Part shown: in pieces, positions 55,114 through 64,000 of the stretch
Numbering within the stretch: the stretch's first letter is position 1
Layout: every line of letters starts with the position of its first letter
Source of the DNA: Molanna angustata
Lineage: Eukaryota > Arthropoda > Insecta > Trichoptera > Molannidae
Reading direction: 5' to 3'
Assembly (NCBI GenBank): GCA_963576475.1
Contig: OY754973.1
Span: 13,746,453 to 13,810,452, forward strand
Length of the DNA stretch: 64,000 nt
The notes under the pieces: generated by a model
Database searches by the model: none
The model's input: the letters and a program-made list of their open reading frames with translations, nothing else
What the model was told of the DNA's origin: nothing
Program-made: the position numbers and the translations under genes

Positions 55114-56290
55114 GGAAGGTTGTGGCATTCGTAGTCAAACTGAACAAACCAGGAATCAGCTACTGTAAACCTCCATACAGAAGGAAAGGAAGGTTGTGGC
55201 ATTCGTAGTCAAACTGAACAAACCAGGAATCAGCTACTGTAAACCTCCATACAGAAGGAAAGGAAGGTTGTGGCATTCATAGTCAAACTGAACAAACCAG
55301 GAATCAGCTAATGTAAACCCCATACAGAAGAAAAGGAAGGTTGTGGCATTCGTAGTCAAACCGAAAAAAACTGGAATCAGCTACTATAAACCTCCATACA
55401 GAAGTAAAGGAAGGTTGTGGCATTCGTAGTCAAACTGAACAAACCAGGAATCAGCTAATGTAAACCCCATACAGAAGAACAGGAAGGTTGTGGCATTCGT
55501 AGTCAAACTGAAAAAAACTGGAATCAGCTACTATAAACCTCCATACAGAAGTAAAGGAAGGTTGTGGCATTCTTAGTCAAACTGAACAAACCAGGAATCA
55601 GCTACTGTAAACCTCCATACAGAAGGAAAGGAAGGTTGTGGCATTCATAGTCAAACTGAACAAACCAGGAATCAGCTAATGTAAACCCCATACAGCAGAA
55701 AAGGCAGGTTGTGGCATTCGTGGTCAAACTGAACAAACCAGGAATCAGCTACTATAAACATCCATACAGAAGGAAAGGAAGGTTGTGGCATTCGTAGTCA
55801 AACTGAACAAACCAGGAATCAGCTACTGTAAACCTCCATACAGAAGGAAAGGAAGGTTGTGGCATTCATAGTCAAACTGAACAAACCAGGAATCAGCTAA
55901 TGTAAACCCCATACAGAAGAAAAGGCAGGTTGTGGCATTCGTGGTCAAACTGAACAAACCAGGAATCAGCTACTATAAACATCCATACAGAAGGAAAGGT
56001 AGGTTGTGGCATTCATAGTCAAACTGAACAAACCAGGAATTAGCTAATGTAAACCCCATACAGAAGAAAAGGAAGGTTGTGGCATTCGTAGACAAACTGA
56101 AAAAAACTGGAATCAGCTATTATAAACCTCCATACAGAAGTAAAGGAAGGTTGTGGCATTCGTAGTCAAACTGAACAAACCAGGAATCAGCTACCGTTAA
56201 CCTCCATACAGAAGGAAAGGAAGGTTGTGGCATTCGTGGTCAAACTGAACAAACCAGAAATCAGCTACCGTTAACCTCCATACAGAAGCA
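55114..56290. repeat. 74-bp satellite array, 16 units
   Basis: The marker ggttgtggcatt occurs 16 times, 73-74 bp apart (first at 55118, 55192, 55266, 55339). Units read gtagtcaaactgaacaaacc, aggaatcagcta and end ctccatacagaaggaaagga or ccccatacagaagaaaagga. A 73-bp type (aatgtaaacccc) is regularly followed by a type with ctataaac, giving dimers at units 3-4, 5-6, 8-9, 11-12 and 13-14. Units 7-9 and 10-12 form a repeated trimer. The unit length is not a multiple of three, and no coding sense is proposed. Confidence 0.95.
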
Positions 56291-56684
56291 TTTTTATACT
56301 TTTGTATGTCTATAATTATCAATCTCGAAGCTACACCGACTCTACTAATTAACTTTTCGTTGTTTTCATCTGTAGACAAGTGGCAAAAATATGTCGTCTA
56401 TATCTACGATTCTTGATAAACTTGATTTTAATTAAGACTGGAACGAACAAAAAGACTCAAAGTAAGAAAAAAGAAAACATAGTTCACAGTGTGGATTACG
56501 GAAATCATTATCCACTATCGCATCGTTAGGAACTGACACTTATTTTTCCGATTGAACTCAATTGAAACTTTCAACAATGGCGTATTGTACCTACATATTT
56601 ATATCAACTATAACTTACTATATAACTAAGTTGCATAAATTGTGTTAATTTTTCGTTAGGTAACGAGCTTATATTTGAAGGTAT
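56291..56684. other. AT-rich stretch, no gene seen
   Basis: Nothing recognisable apart from the array's edge. Confidence 0.45.
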
Positions 56685-56930
56685 TTGAGAGTTGGCCCAC
56701 CACCACCCAGACTCGCTTTAGGAGATGAAGTCTCCTATTCGAGTCCACTGAATACGCCAGCAAAAGGCGCACTTAAAAAGTGTGCCGCGTATAGGTGCGT
56801 GAGGGTGACCTTTAGGTTGCTCAAGAGCAGCCCGCAGGTCACACGACACATGCATCCTTTCGGTCACCAGAAGGGCGACCTCCAGGATGCACACACCCCA
56901 AGATCAGTTTACCCTCAAAGCCCCACAATT
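56685..56930 (-). repeat. GC-rich segment abutting the R1 element's 3' tail
   Basis: Minus-strand text gtggggctttgagggtaaac, cctggaggtcgcccttctgg and gcctattcg-like GC-rich blocks begin directly after the A-run that ends the R1-clade element. It has the base composition of the R1 element rather than of the flanks. Candidates are the target sequence, another R1-family piece, or a tandem partner. No ORF is clear. Confidence 0.35.
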
Positions 56931-57240
56931 ATTATTTTTTTTTCATTTATTACCCCAATTTATAAAAAGAAATACAACAACGGAATACAATAAAATAGAG
57001 TTACAACCAATAATAGTAAATAGACATGAAATACAATAAGAACAACCGATCAAAAGAAAACTCAACAAATACGTAGAAACAGAAGAAATGAATAGATGTG
57101 TCAAAATATGTATATTAAATGAGACACACACAGTCAAAGCGCAGACAGATGCAGGGTCAGAGGGCAAACATACGGACACCACTACGTCCCAGGGAGGGAC
57201 AGACAACACAAGCACACTTGAGTTTCGCTCCGATCCACAT

Positions 57241-60200
57241 TCACAACTGGGAAAGGAAAGACTCCTCGGAAGGCTCCACGCCAACTCCTCTAAGCAATTC
57301 CCACCTCTCTTTCCAACTATGCACGAATTCCCGGAAAGCCGCAAAGCTTTGACGGGAACGCAGAAACTCCGTCATGCTTACCGGTCTAGATGTATTCATC
57401 AACGCATTTAGCATCCTATCTCTCTCCAAACTGAGACACTCGCAATACCACAGGATATGCATCACATCCTGGGCCCCACCACCACAAACACACCACGGGT
57501 CCTCGGCCAGGCCAAACTGGAAAAGCTTGGCTTTAAACTCTCCGTGACCCGTGACCATCTGAACAACGGCTGGGTCCAGTCTAAGATGCCCCATACTGAG
57601 GCGATCAGTCACATCGGGCAGAAAGAGGTGGGTCAGTCGACCCTTCGGTGACCTGTCCCACCTCTCCTGCCAGACCTGCAAAGATCTAGCTCTACACGCA
57701 GCCATACGCTCACGGAAGTCCCTGCTACTAGCAAAAATGTCGACGCGCTGACCCAAATGGACGGCGGAGAGACCCCTCCTAAGACGACCCCTAACGGCCG
57801 CCTCCCTGATCTCTAGATCAGCAGGCAGCATACCAGCCAAGACAGGCAGAGCATCAGTCGACACGGTCTTATATGCACCAGTAACTGCAATAAGCGGAAC
57901 CCTCTGACCACTCAGAATACGCAGGCTCACCACACCTGCATCCAAACGATGCGCCCATACCCTGGCCGCATAAGTAACCTGAGCAACATACGTTGCCCGG
58001 TAAACCCTAGCGACCTCAGTGGAGGCCATACCCCAATCACACGCACTTATTCTTCGCAATTTCATGAAGAGGTTCTTACCCCTCGTCGAGACATGCCTGA
58101 CATGCTCCATGAAGTTACCCGAGCGGTCAACTATAACCCCCAAATATCTAGTGTGCCCAGAGAACTTAATAGACTCCGAGCCCATCCGGATACAAGGGTT
58201 TCGATTCAAACTCAGAGAGCCCTTCAAGACCATCCCAACCGTCTTCGCAGAGGAGAAAGAGAGCCTATTTCTCTCACCCCAATCTGCAATCATAACTAAA
58301 GCTGATTCAGTTGTCCTTTCAATTTCCGCTCTAGAATTACCAGCCATCAAAAGAAACGCGTCATCAGCATACGCCACAATCATGCCAGACCCAGGCAAAG
58401 GGAGCCTCAGCAGATCATCCATCAGCACATTCCAAAGGAATGGGCCGAGGACGGAACCCTGAGGGCAACCCTTCGTCGTAATCTTAGACACCTTAGTCGC
58501 GCCGTATGTCAACGAAACCGACCGCTGGGTGAAATAGCTTCTAACAATACTGTACAGCCTAGGGCCACAGCCTCTCGCCTTCAACTTGACCAAGATCATC
58601 GGCCACCAGGCGTTGTCAAAAGCACCCGAAATGTCGAGGAAGACCCCAATAACGTATTTTTCGGTTCTTTCATTCTTCCAGTCATACGCACGAAGGATAG
58701 CATCCTCAGTAGAACAACCGCGCACGAATCCAAACTGCAAATCCGACGGAGGAGAGAGACTCTCCTCAAGCCTATCGCGGATGACCACCTCAAGGACCTT
58801 CCCCAGCACCGGCAGCAAAGTAATCGGCCTGTAGGCACCAGGATCCGACCTCGACTTACCATTGCCCTTGGGAATGATCCTGAGGACACCATGCTTCCAA
58901 TCGTTCGGAAAAACACCTTCATTCAAGCATTTCTCAATCACGGTGACGAACACATTTTTCACAGCAGCCCAAACTTGCTTAATAATAGGACCCGTGATCC
59001 TGTCTATCCCCGGAGCCTTAGACGGGCCAAGGTTCCTCACAACAACCTCAAGTCTCGCCTCAAGCCAATCCCTACAGACGGCCGAATCGACGCCCACGAC
59101 CGAAGGGGGAAGGTCGGCCAAGGCCCTGACCTTTCCATGGTGTGGGCTCCGATGAGAGTCATCTGGAACTAGTCTATTCAGCAGAGCCTCGAGTGTGTCA
59201 TGGATCCCCGTAGTGTGGCCCGAGTCTGTCAGCACTGTCGACAAGAATGTGTCCGAGCCAGCAGATTTACCACCCTTCGAGAGAAACCCAACCACCTCCC
59301 ACGGGTCAGCACGACCGACCTCGGTCACCCAATCGCGCCAATGCTGGGTCTTGGCTCGCAACAGCGCAGAGTGGTACACCCTCCTAGCCTCGACCATCAT
59401 GGATCTCGCTCTCTCAACGTTGGCGGAGCCATAAGAGTCACTATTCTTCTTAACCTTACCGAACTCTCTAGTTTCCCTCTTGAATGAAGACCTCAAACCA
59501 GAGAGTTCGGCTGTCCAGTAGGTAGGCTTTAGCGAACCACCCGGTTTGACTCGTCTCACGACGCTTTCAGATATCTCCAGTATTGCCCGTGAGAAGGCAC
59601 CGCCAGCAGCACCCGCCGAAAGACCAGAAAAGTCAATCTCCCGTACACGAGAGATAAGGCATTCTCTGAAGGAGTTCCAGTCAACATTGGCCCTACGGAA
59701 ACTCCATAGACTTCTTGGGGGCGGGCCCCCCGAGCGTCCGCAGTCGAAACTTATCAGTCTGTGGTCTGAGGATATTACACCCTCGTGCACAGATCACCCC
59801 TTGATCTTCGCCGCGATACCCGGCACTGCCAAAGTAATATCAATGTTGCTCTCCCCCATGTGGTTAGAGAAGGTGGGGGGACAGCCGCTTTCATTAATCA
59901 CGACCAGACTATACTGCGCAATCAGCTCTTCCACTTTCAGGCCCCAGCCCCTGCCGTCCGACTCCACCCTGTCATGCCACATAGGGGATCGAGCATTGAA
60001 GTCTCCACCAATGATGACCTTTTTGCCTCTAAGCCTCTCCAAAGCAAAAGAGAGGCCCCGAATATGTTCATCTATGCACCCGCCATATCGAGATGAAGAA
60101 AACCTCCTCTCCGTCCACCAGAACCGACACGCACACACGACACTCATCAGACAGGGCATCTATTAGCATTGGAGAAACAATGCTATCGCGGTAAACCACC

Positions 60201-60400
60201 CCGGCTAACGGTCTATCACCTTTCTGAATAATCCTGCAGTCACTGTCCAAACTAACACACTTACCAAACCAGACATACTGCTCCTGGACCAGAGCCAACG
60301 AGGCAGACGAGGTCATCATCTCCCTCGACAGCTCCAGCGCAGAAACCCTCGAACGATGCAGATTTATTTGCCCTACCCGGAGTCGAGAGGAGCTAGCCAT
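57241..60400 (-). pseudogene. R1-clade ORF2: endonuclease and reverse transcriptase, one frameshift and one stop
   Basis: The ATG at 60400 overlaps the end of ORF1. The endonuclease has RVGQINLHRSRVSALEL and ALVQEQYVWFGK, then a frameshift near 60100, then GGDFNARSPMWHDR and SNIDITLAV. A TGA at 59791-59793 interrupts where the frame continues unchanged (VHEGVISSDHRLISFDCG contains the SDHR block). RT blocks: SKAPGIDRITGPIIK, GAYRPITLLPVLGKVLE, FVRGCSTEDAILR, VFLDISGAFDNAWW, GCPQGSVLGPFLWN and AYADDAFLLMAG (YADD near 58361-58375). The C-terminus has the zinc-knuckle-like CVCGGGAQDVMHILWYC seen in R1 ORF2 proteins. From 59790 the RT frame is open for 849 codons, so damage is limited to the endonuclease part. 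Confidence 0.88.
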
Positions 60401-61799
60401 AGTTGGTCATGGCTACCAACCTCTCAGACGCACTTTTGGCAGCCGGACACTCCCTCGATCCTGTGGCGTGACCCGCAGGCTGATTGAATTTGGAACAAGT
60501 TCCACAAACCGGGGGTGCATCCCTCTTTTTGCAGGCAGTGGACTCATGGCCCACCTCCGCGCAATGCCTGCAGGTCGCAACCTTTTGAGAGCACCTGAGC
60601 TGCGTGTGCCCATACAATTGACACCTATAGCATCTAGTAGCACCCACTGAATCACCCACCCGAACACAACTCCAGTTCAAGAAGCAAGACCCCTGCTCTA
60701 GAAGAAGCCTCCTCGCCAGAGGATTAATAAAGACGGCACAACAGAAGTCAATATTCGAGGGCTTCCCAAACTTATAAAGCATTGAGAAATCCCCGATAAA
60801 GGTTCCCTTCTCCATCTTCCCTTTTAGGTTCTGCTCGAAGATAGCCTTGGCCAGCTTCGCAGGATCCCCGAGCTCCTTGGGCAGTACCATGAAGGTCATC
60901 TTCGGACGGAGACCCCTAGCAGCCTCCGCCACAAGCCCGTCGCCAGCCAATCGCCCAGCAGCCTTCAGGAGGTTGGCAGCCTCCGCCTCATTCGAGGTCT
61001 CCACCGCCAGCCCCGCATTTCTGGTGCGTCGAACCCTGACGGCTCGAAAGCCGTCCTCCTCCGGTTTCAAGGCCTCAAGAACAATTTTCTTCGTCCCCTC
61101 CGCCGACCCCTTGGAAGGATCGGTTGGTCTAATCAGCACAACCGGTCTTGCTGGACGCGCCTCCACCACGGTGTCACCTACTTTAACGGTGTCGGCAGCC
61201 CTACGCCTAGTGGTATTGCCCAGCGCTGGCCAGGCACTATCATCCAAAGCCGCAGCCGAGACTCGAGCAGCCACAGAAGCGTCGGCAGACGCTTTCAGCG
61301 CCTCCAAAGCTGGGATGCAGGCTCTCAGACCCCGAAGCTCCCCACGCAACGCAGCGATCTCAGCAGCAGCCACCGAAGCCAGATGCATAACATCCGTGGC
61401 TGACGACTTGATTTTATTTCTTTGCTCCAGGTTAGACCTGGGAAAGTCTAGCTGATCCAGTCCTGTAGCAATGCTCTTGGCCATGGCCAAGATATCCGTA
61501 TTCCCCACCATGGTAGAACCAACAGCATCACCAACTACACTTAGATCTGCCCCACCGTCAGCAGGGGGCGACGCACCTGGCGAAGCGCACTTTTTTCGCT
61601 TCTTCCTCTTGGTATCAGCCACCTTAGCCTGGCCAGCGTCAGTCTCAGACTGGCTATGACTGGCCGCAGGATTCGCAGCTCCAGAGCCAGACTCCTTGGC
61701 CGGCGGCGTCCTCTGTAGAGCCCTTCTGGGCGTAAACATCACTTGTGACTCCTCTTCCGTCTCGGAAGTAATCATCCTCCAAGACGGCCAAGAACTCAC
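60393..61799 (-). CDS. R1-clade ORF1, gag-like protein with CCHC zinc knuckles
   Basis: The frame is intact over 468 codons. The N-terminal region is Ser/Pro/Lys-rich (KRKKRKKCASPGASPPAD). A middle alpha-helical, Ala/Leu-rich part (AEIAALRGELRGLRACIPAL) may be coiled coil. The C-terminus has knuckles CYRCQLYGHTQLRC and CRHCAEVGHESTAC (CX2CX4HX4C) and a third related motif CGTCSKFNQPAGHATGSREC. Such proteins bind element RNA and form the ribonucleoprotein. The 5'-most in-frame near-start is a GTG at 61799; the frame is open a little further upstream with no ATG before a stop at about 61850. This suggests the true start was lost by 5' truncation. Confidence 0.85.
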   Translation of the reverse strand: MSSWPSWRMITSETEEESQVMFTPRRALQRTPPAKESGSGAANPAASHSQSETDAGQAKVADTKRKKRKKCASPGASPPADGGADLSVVGDAVGSTMVGNTDILAMAKSIATGLDQLDFPRSNLEQRNKIKSSATDVMHLASVAAAEIAALRGELRGLRACIPALEALKASADASVAARVSAAALDDSAWPALGNTTRRRAADTVKVGDTVVEARPARPVVLIRPTDPSKGSAEGTKKIVLEALKPEEDGFRAVRVRRTRNAGLAVETSNEAEAANLLKAAGRLAGDGLVAEAARGLRPKMTFMVLPKELGDPAKLAKAIFEQNLKGKMEKGTFIGDFSMLYKFGKPSNIDFCCAVFINPLARRLLLEQGSCFLNWSCVRVGDSVGATRCYRCQLYGHTQLRCSQKVATCRHCAEVGHESTACKKRDAPPVCGTCSKFNQPAGHATGSRECPAAKSASERLVAMTNYG

Positions 61800-61840
61800 A
61801 GTACCGAACGGACAGCAGATGTAAAAGTATGTATATTTAT

Positions 61841-62584
61841 CAAATTAATTAAAACAATACAAATTCAACAGAGAAAAAAATAATAAAAAAAACAAAAGTT
61901 CGGGCACAAAATATAATATGGAACAGACACAACAAACAAATTATTATATAGGATGTTTTTGAAAAAAGACGTAAACTAAGGAATAAAATTTTAACAAAAG
62001 AAAGACGTAAACAAGGCAATAAAATTCAATACACAGGTAACCCGCACAGGGCCCCCCATATAGAAGCGACACTAAGGAAACTCAGTTTTGTATGGGATCG
62101 TTACACATACACGAAATTAACAAAACAAATAGAAACTATATAATGAGTAAGGCAAGGAATTACAACAGAGAACAGCACCTATCGCTACGGTGGTCGGAGC
62201 GAAACTGTGATATATTTGAAGGTAATTATATTTTACAAAAATGTCTTTATAATTTTATTTTACAGTTTACATTATATTTACAATGGGTATATTAATTTAT
62301 AACATTGCAGCGGATAGGTAAATTCATCGCGAGCACCTTTTGTTTACATTTGAATTGCACTAGGACAAGTTCAGTAACCGGAGTTTAAAATAGACGACAT
62401 TAACATTATAAGAGGTACCTACTATACCTACTATTCTATGGAGGAACGTTCTAAAAACGTATTGGACATCTACCCGGCACCAACCAGAGGGTATAAAAAA
62501 CCATGTAACGCTCGACACTGTATGTAGTTTCAGACATCTACCGTGAATAATTATCTGTATTTTTTACTCTCCACTTCTATCTTC
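61841..62584. other. AT-rich flank with a TATA-like site
   Basis: A GC patch acccgcacagggccccccat lies at about 62040-62060. A TATA-like gagggtataaaaaacc at 62487-62502 precedes gtagtttcagacatc at about 62524-62538, spaced somewhat longer than a typical core promoter. No downstream coding exon was found, so a promoter is only a possibility. Confidence 0.25.
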
Positions 62585-62690
62585 CTCAGGGGGTAGGCAG
62601 TGAGAACCGAACACCGCATTCTTCTATCTTGACACATACATCGCCTCATCAACATTGATACACTGTCTCATACGTGCTCATCTTGCTAGT
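62585..62690 (-). mobile_element. 3' tail fragment of RTE-type LINE
   Basis: ggggtaggcagtgagaaccg, then aacaccgcattcttctatct and ctgtctcatacgtgctcatc, match the inverted end of the 36401-40397 element. It is short and diverged. Confidence 0.6.
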
Positions 62691-64000
62691 AATGCAATTT
62701 TACATAAAATTTCTCAACAGGTATCATGTAGAAAATACAAAGTATGAGTTTCGTGACATTTTTTTTGTGTGTATAGTGTATTGTGAAAACTTTTGTCATC
62801 TGGGAATCTTATATTTGTTTAAGAATCTAATGCCCGATTTCCCCAAGGCTCCTTAACTTAAAAAATCACATTTATGAACCACTTAGCGCAAAATTGCTTT
62901 TCACCAAACAATCTTAGCCTCGCTTAGCGACGTCGGCGCATAAAATTTTAAGTGGCGGTCTCTAGTGGATTAACCGTCATAAGCGTCACTTAACGCGTTT
63001 GACAGATAGATATTTGGGTTACGATTTCGTCGCAGAGTTGTTTTATTATTGAATTTATCTTTTTTTTTGTAAAATTTAAGTTATATTTTATTTATTTTCA
63101 TCTTGGAAGATGGCTGGATTCGTGAAATCGTTGAATAGACATGCTCCATCCGTTTGTTTTGAAGTAATTGCCGTGTTTTTTTAAACTAATTTAGTTTTTT
63201 CACTGGGGGTAAAATTTGTAGAACGTTTCCTTGGTTTATCCATAATTATACTCTGCTAAATATTATACTCTGATAAATATGCGCGTCCCGTGTCGAACAA
63301 TCTCAACAATCAACAAGTGCGAAGCGAATAAACAGCCATGACAGCGAGTATATCCTAGGATGTACACCGATTTTTTAAACCAAACCTACAAAAGTTTGGT
63401 AAAAATAGATTGGTTAGGTTTGTCTGTAGTTATAATTGCGGCTGGCATGAGCCAGTTGCATTGTATATTAAAAAAAGTAACAAATATTAAAATAAAATAA
63501 CTAAATTGGTGTGAATACTAAATAAACTGTCTGTACATGATGTGTCAAAAACAAAAACTGGTGTACAAACAAGGCTACCCTGACAGCGAACGCCGCTAGC
63601 GCCATCTGTTGGCGCCAATGGCAATTACCTGTACTCATGAGATCAAAGTAGTACTTTTTTATAATTAATTTATATATAGAGTAAAAATCGTGAAATTCAC
63701 ACGTTAGAATATTTTAATGATATTTTTATAGTTTATTATGTATTTCTTATTTGCATATTTTTTAAAGTAACGTTATCTTGAGTCCATATTCATGTTCACC
63801 GGAAACATAACAAAAACTAATCCTGACCTTAGCTTAGTGTGGCTGTTATTTGTTGGTGAAATGCAAATTTATTAAGTAAGCCACTTAAGGATTTAAGTTT
63901 CGAATGGGTACTTAGCTGATGTTCGATTTTGAGGGACCTTGGAGAAAGCGGCCGTAATAGAAATGTACTGCATAAAAATGTATTTAGAGATTGCAACATT
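62691..64000. other. AT-rich stretch, no gene seen
   Basis: The short inverted motif gcgccatctgttggcgcc lies at about 63599-63616. Open frames are short and unsupported. Confidence 0.45.

Larger units (their letters stand above)
56931..61840 (-). mobile_element. R1-clade non-LTR retrotransposon, GC-rich, inactivated
   Basis: Minus-strand order: ORF1 (61799-60393), ORF2 overlapping it by 8 bp (60400-57241), a 3' UTR (57240-56945) and an A-run at about 56930-56944. The coding part is near 57% GC, in sharp contrast to the flanks. The two-ORF layout, gag-like zinc knuckles, APE endonuclease, RT and a C-terminal CCHC define the R1 clade. No rDNA flanks are seen, so it is not at the classical R1 28S site. 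The 5' end is probably truncated near 61840. Confidence 0.85.

Noticed and set aside
55114..56290. CRISPR-like array
   Set aside because: The whole 74-bp unit repeats without unique spacers, and the context is a eukaryotic transposon-rich region. The 33-bp array at 5561 was rejected for the same reason.
56931..61840. Classical rDNA-inserted R1
   Set aside because: Neither flank resembles 28S rDNA.
56931..61840. Telomere-specific TRAS/SART-type insertion
   Set aside because: No TTAGG repeats are found at either junction.

Overview
The window looks like AT-rich, gene-poor eukaryotic DNA, most probably from a moth or butterfly. This is an inference. It rests on the recurrent GTAGGTAC/TACCTAC strings, tRNA-derived SINEs, and non-LTR retrotransposons of the RTE, R1, Jockey and CR1 types, one with an ORF1 related to the baculovirus FP C-terminal domain. 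I found no rRNA, no credible functional tRNA gene and no complete host gene. A few short GC-richer open stretches with plausible splice sites are listed as weak exon candidates.

Layout. 1-6.3 kb: SINE copies, an RTE tail and a cluster of a repeat family with CCAACTGTCGAT inverted ends (called family A here), then a CR1-like 3' end and two minisatellites. 7.4-8.3 kb: a 387-bp element (family D) with a 12-bp target duplication and a hAT-like MITE. 10.6-17 kb: SINE/RTE junction and several LINE tails. 17.8-19.4 kb: a recent tandem duplication of about 770 bp. 20.6-24 kb: SINE, a CR1-like 3' end carrying an A element, and two perfect hairpins. 25-31 kb: weak exon candidates, a nested RTE tail, a CpG-rich candidate promoter/5' exon and an unclassified GC-rich repeat. 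31.6-36.3 kb: a CR1/Jockey-group element with ORF1 remnant and EN-RT ORF2, interrupted by a second D element. 36.4-40.4 kb: an almost complete RTE-type LINE with a 14-bp target duplication. 40.7-50.7 kb: a short RTE copy, a MITE, composite repeats, an A element and three foldback elements. 51.1-54.1 kb: an A element expanded by an 18-bp minisatellite and split by a Jockey-like LINE. 55.1-56.3 kb: a 74-bp satellite. 56.7-61.8 kb: a GC-rich R1-clade element with gag-like ORF1 and EN-RT ORF2. The remainder is AT-rich DNA with small repeats.

How the parts work together. The large LINEs encode the copying machinery: APE-type endonuclease to nick DNA and reverse transcriptase to copy RNA at the nick. 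Every large copy seen here carries frameshifts or stops, so none should move on its own. SINEs and family D have the variable A/T-rich target duplications expected of elements that borrow LINE machinery. MITEs and foldbacks have terminal inverted repeats and no coding capacity. Several long near-perfect inverted repeats could form double-stranded RNA if read through by transcription.

The strongest candidate for something undescribed is family D. Two insertions share the same outer ends and have different target duplications, yet their interiors contain inverted copies of their own ends. A GC-rich core is kept in four places.
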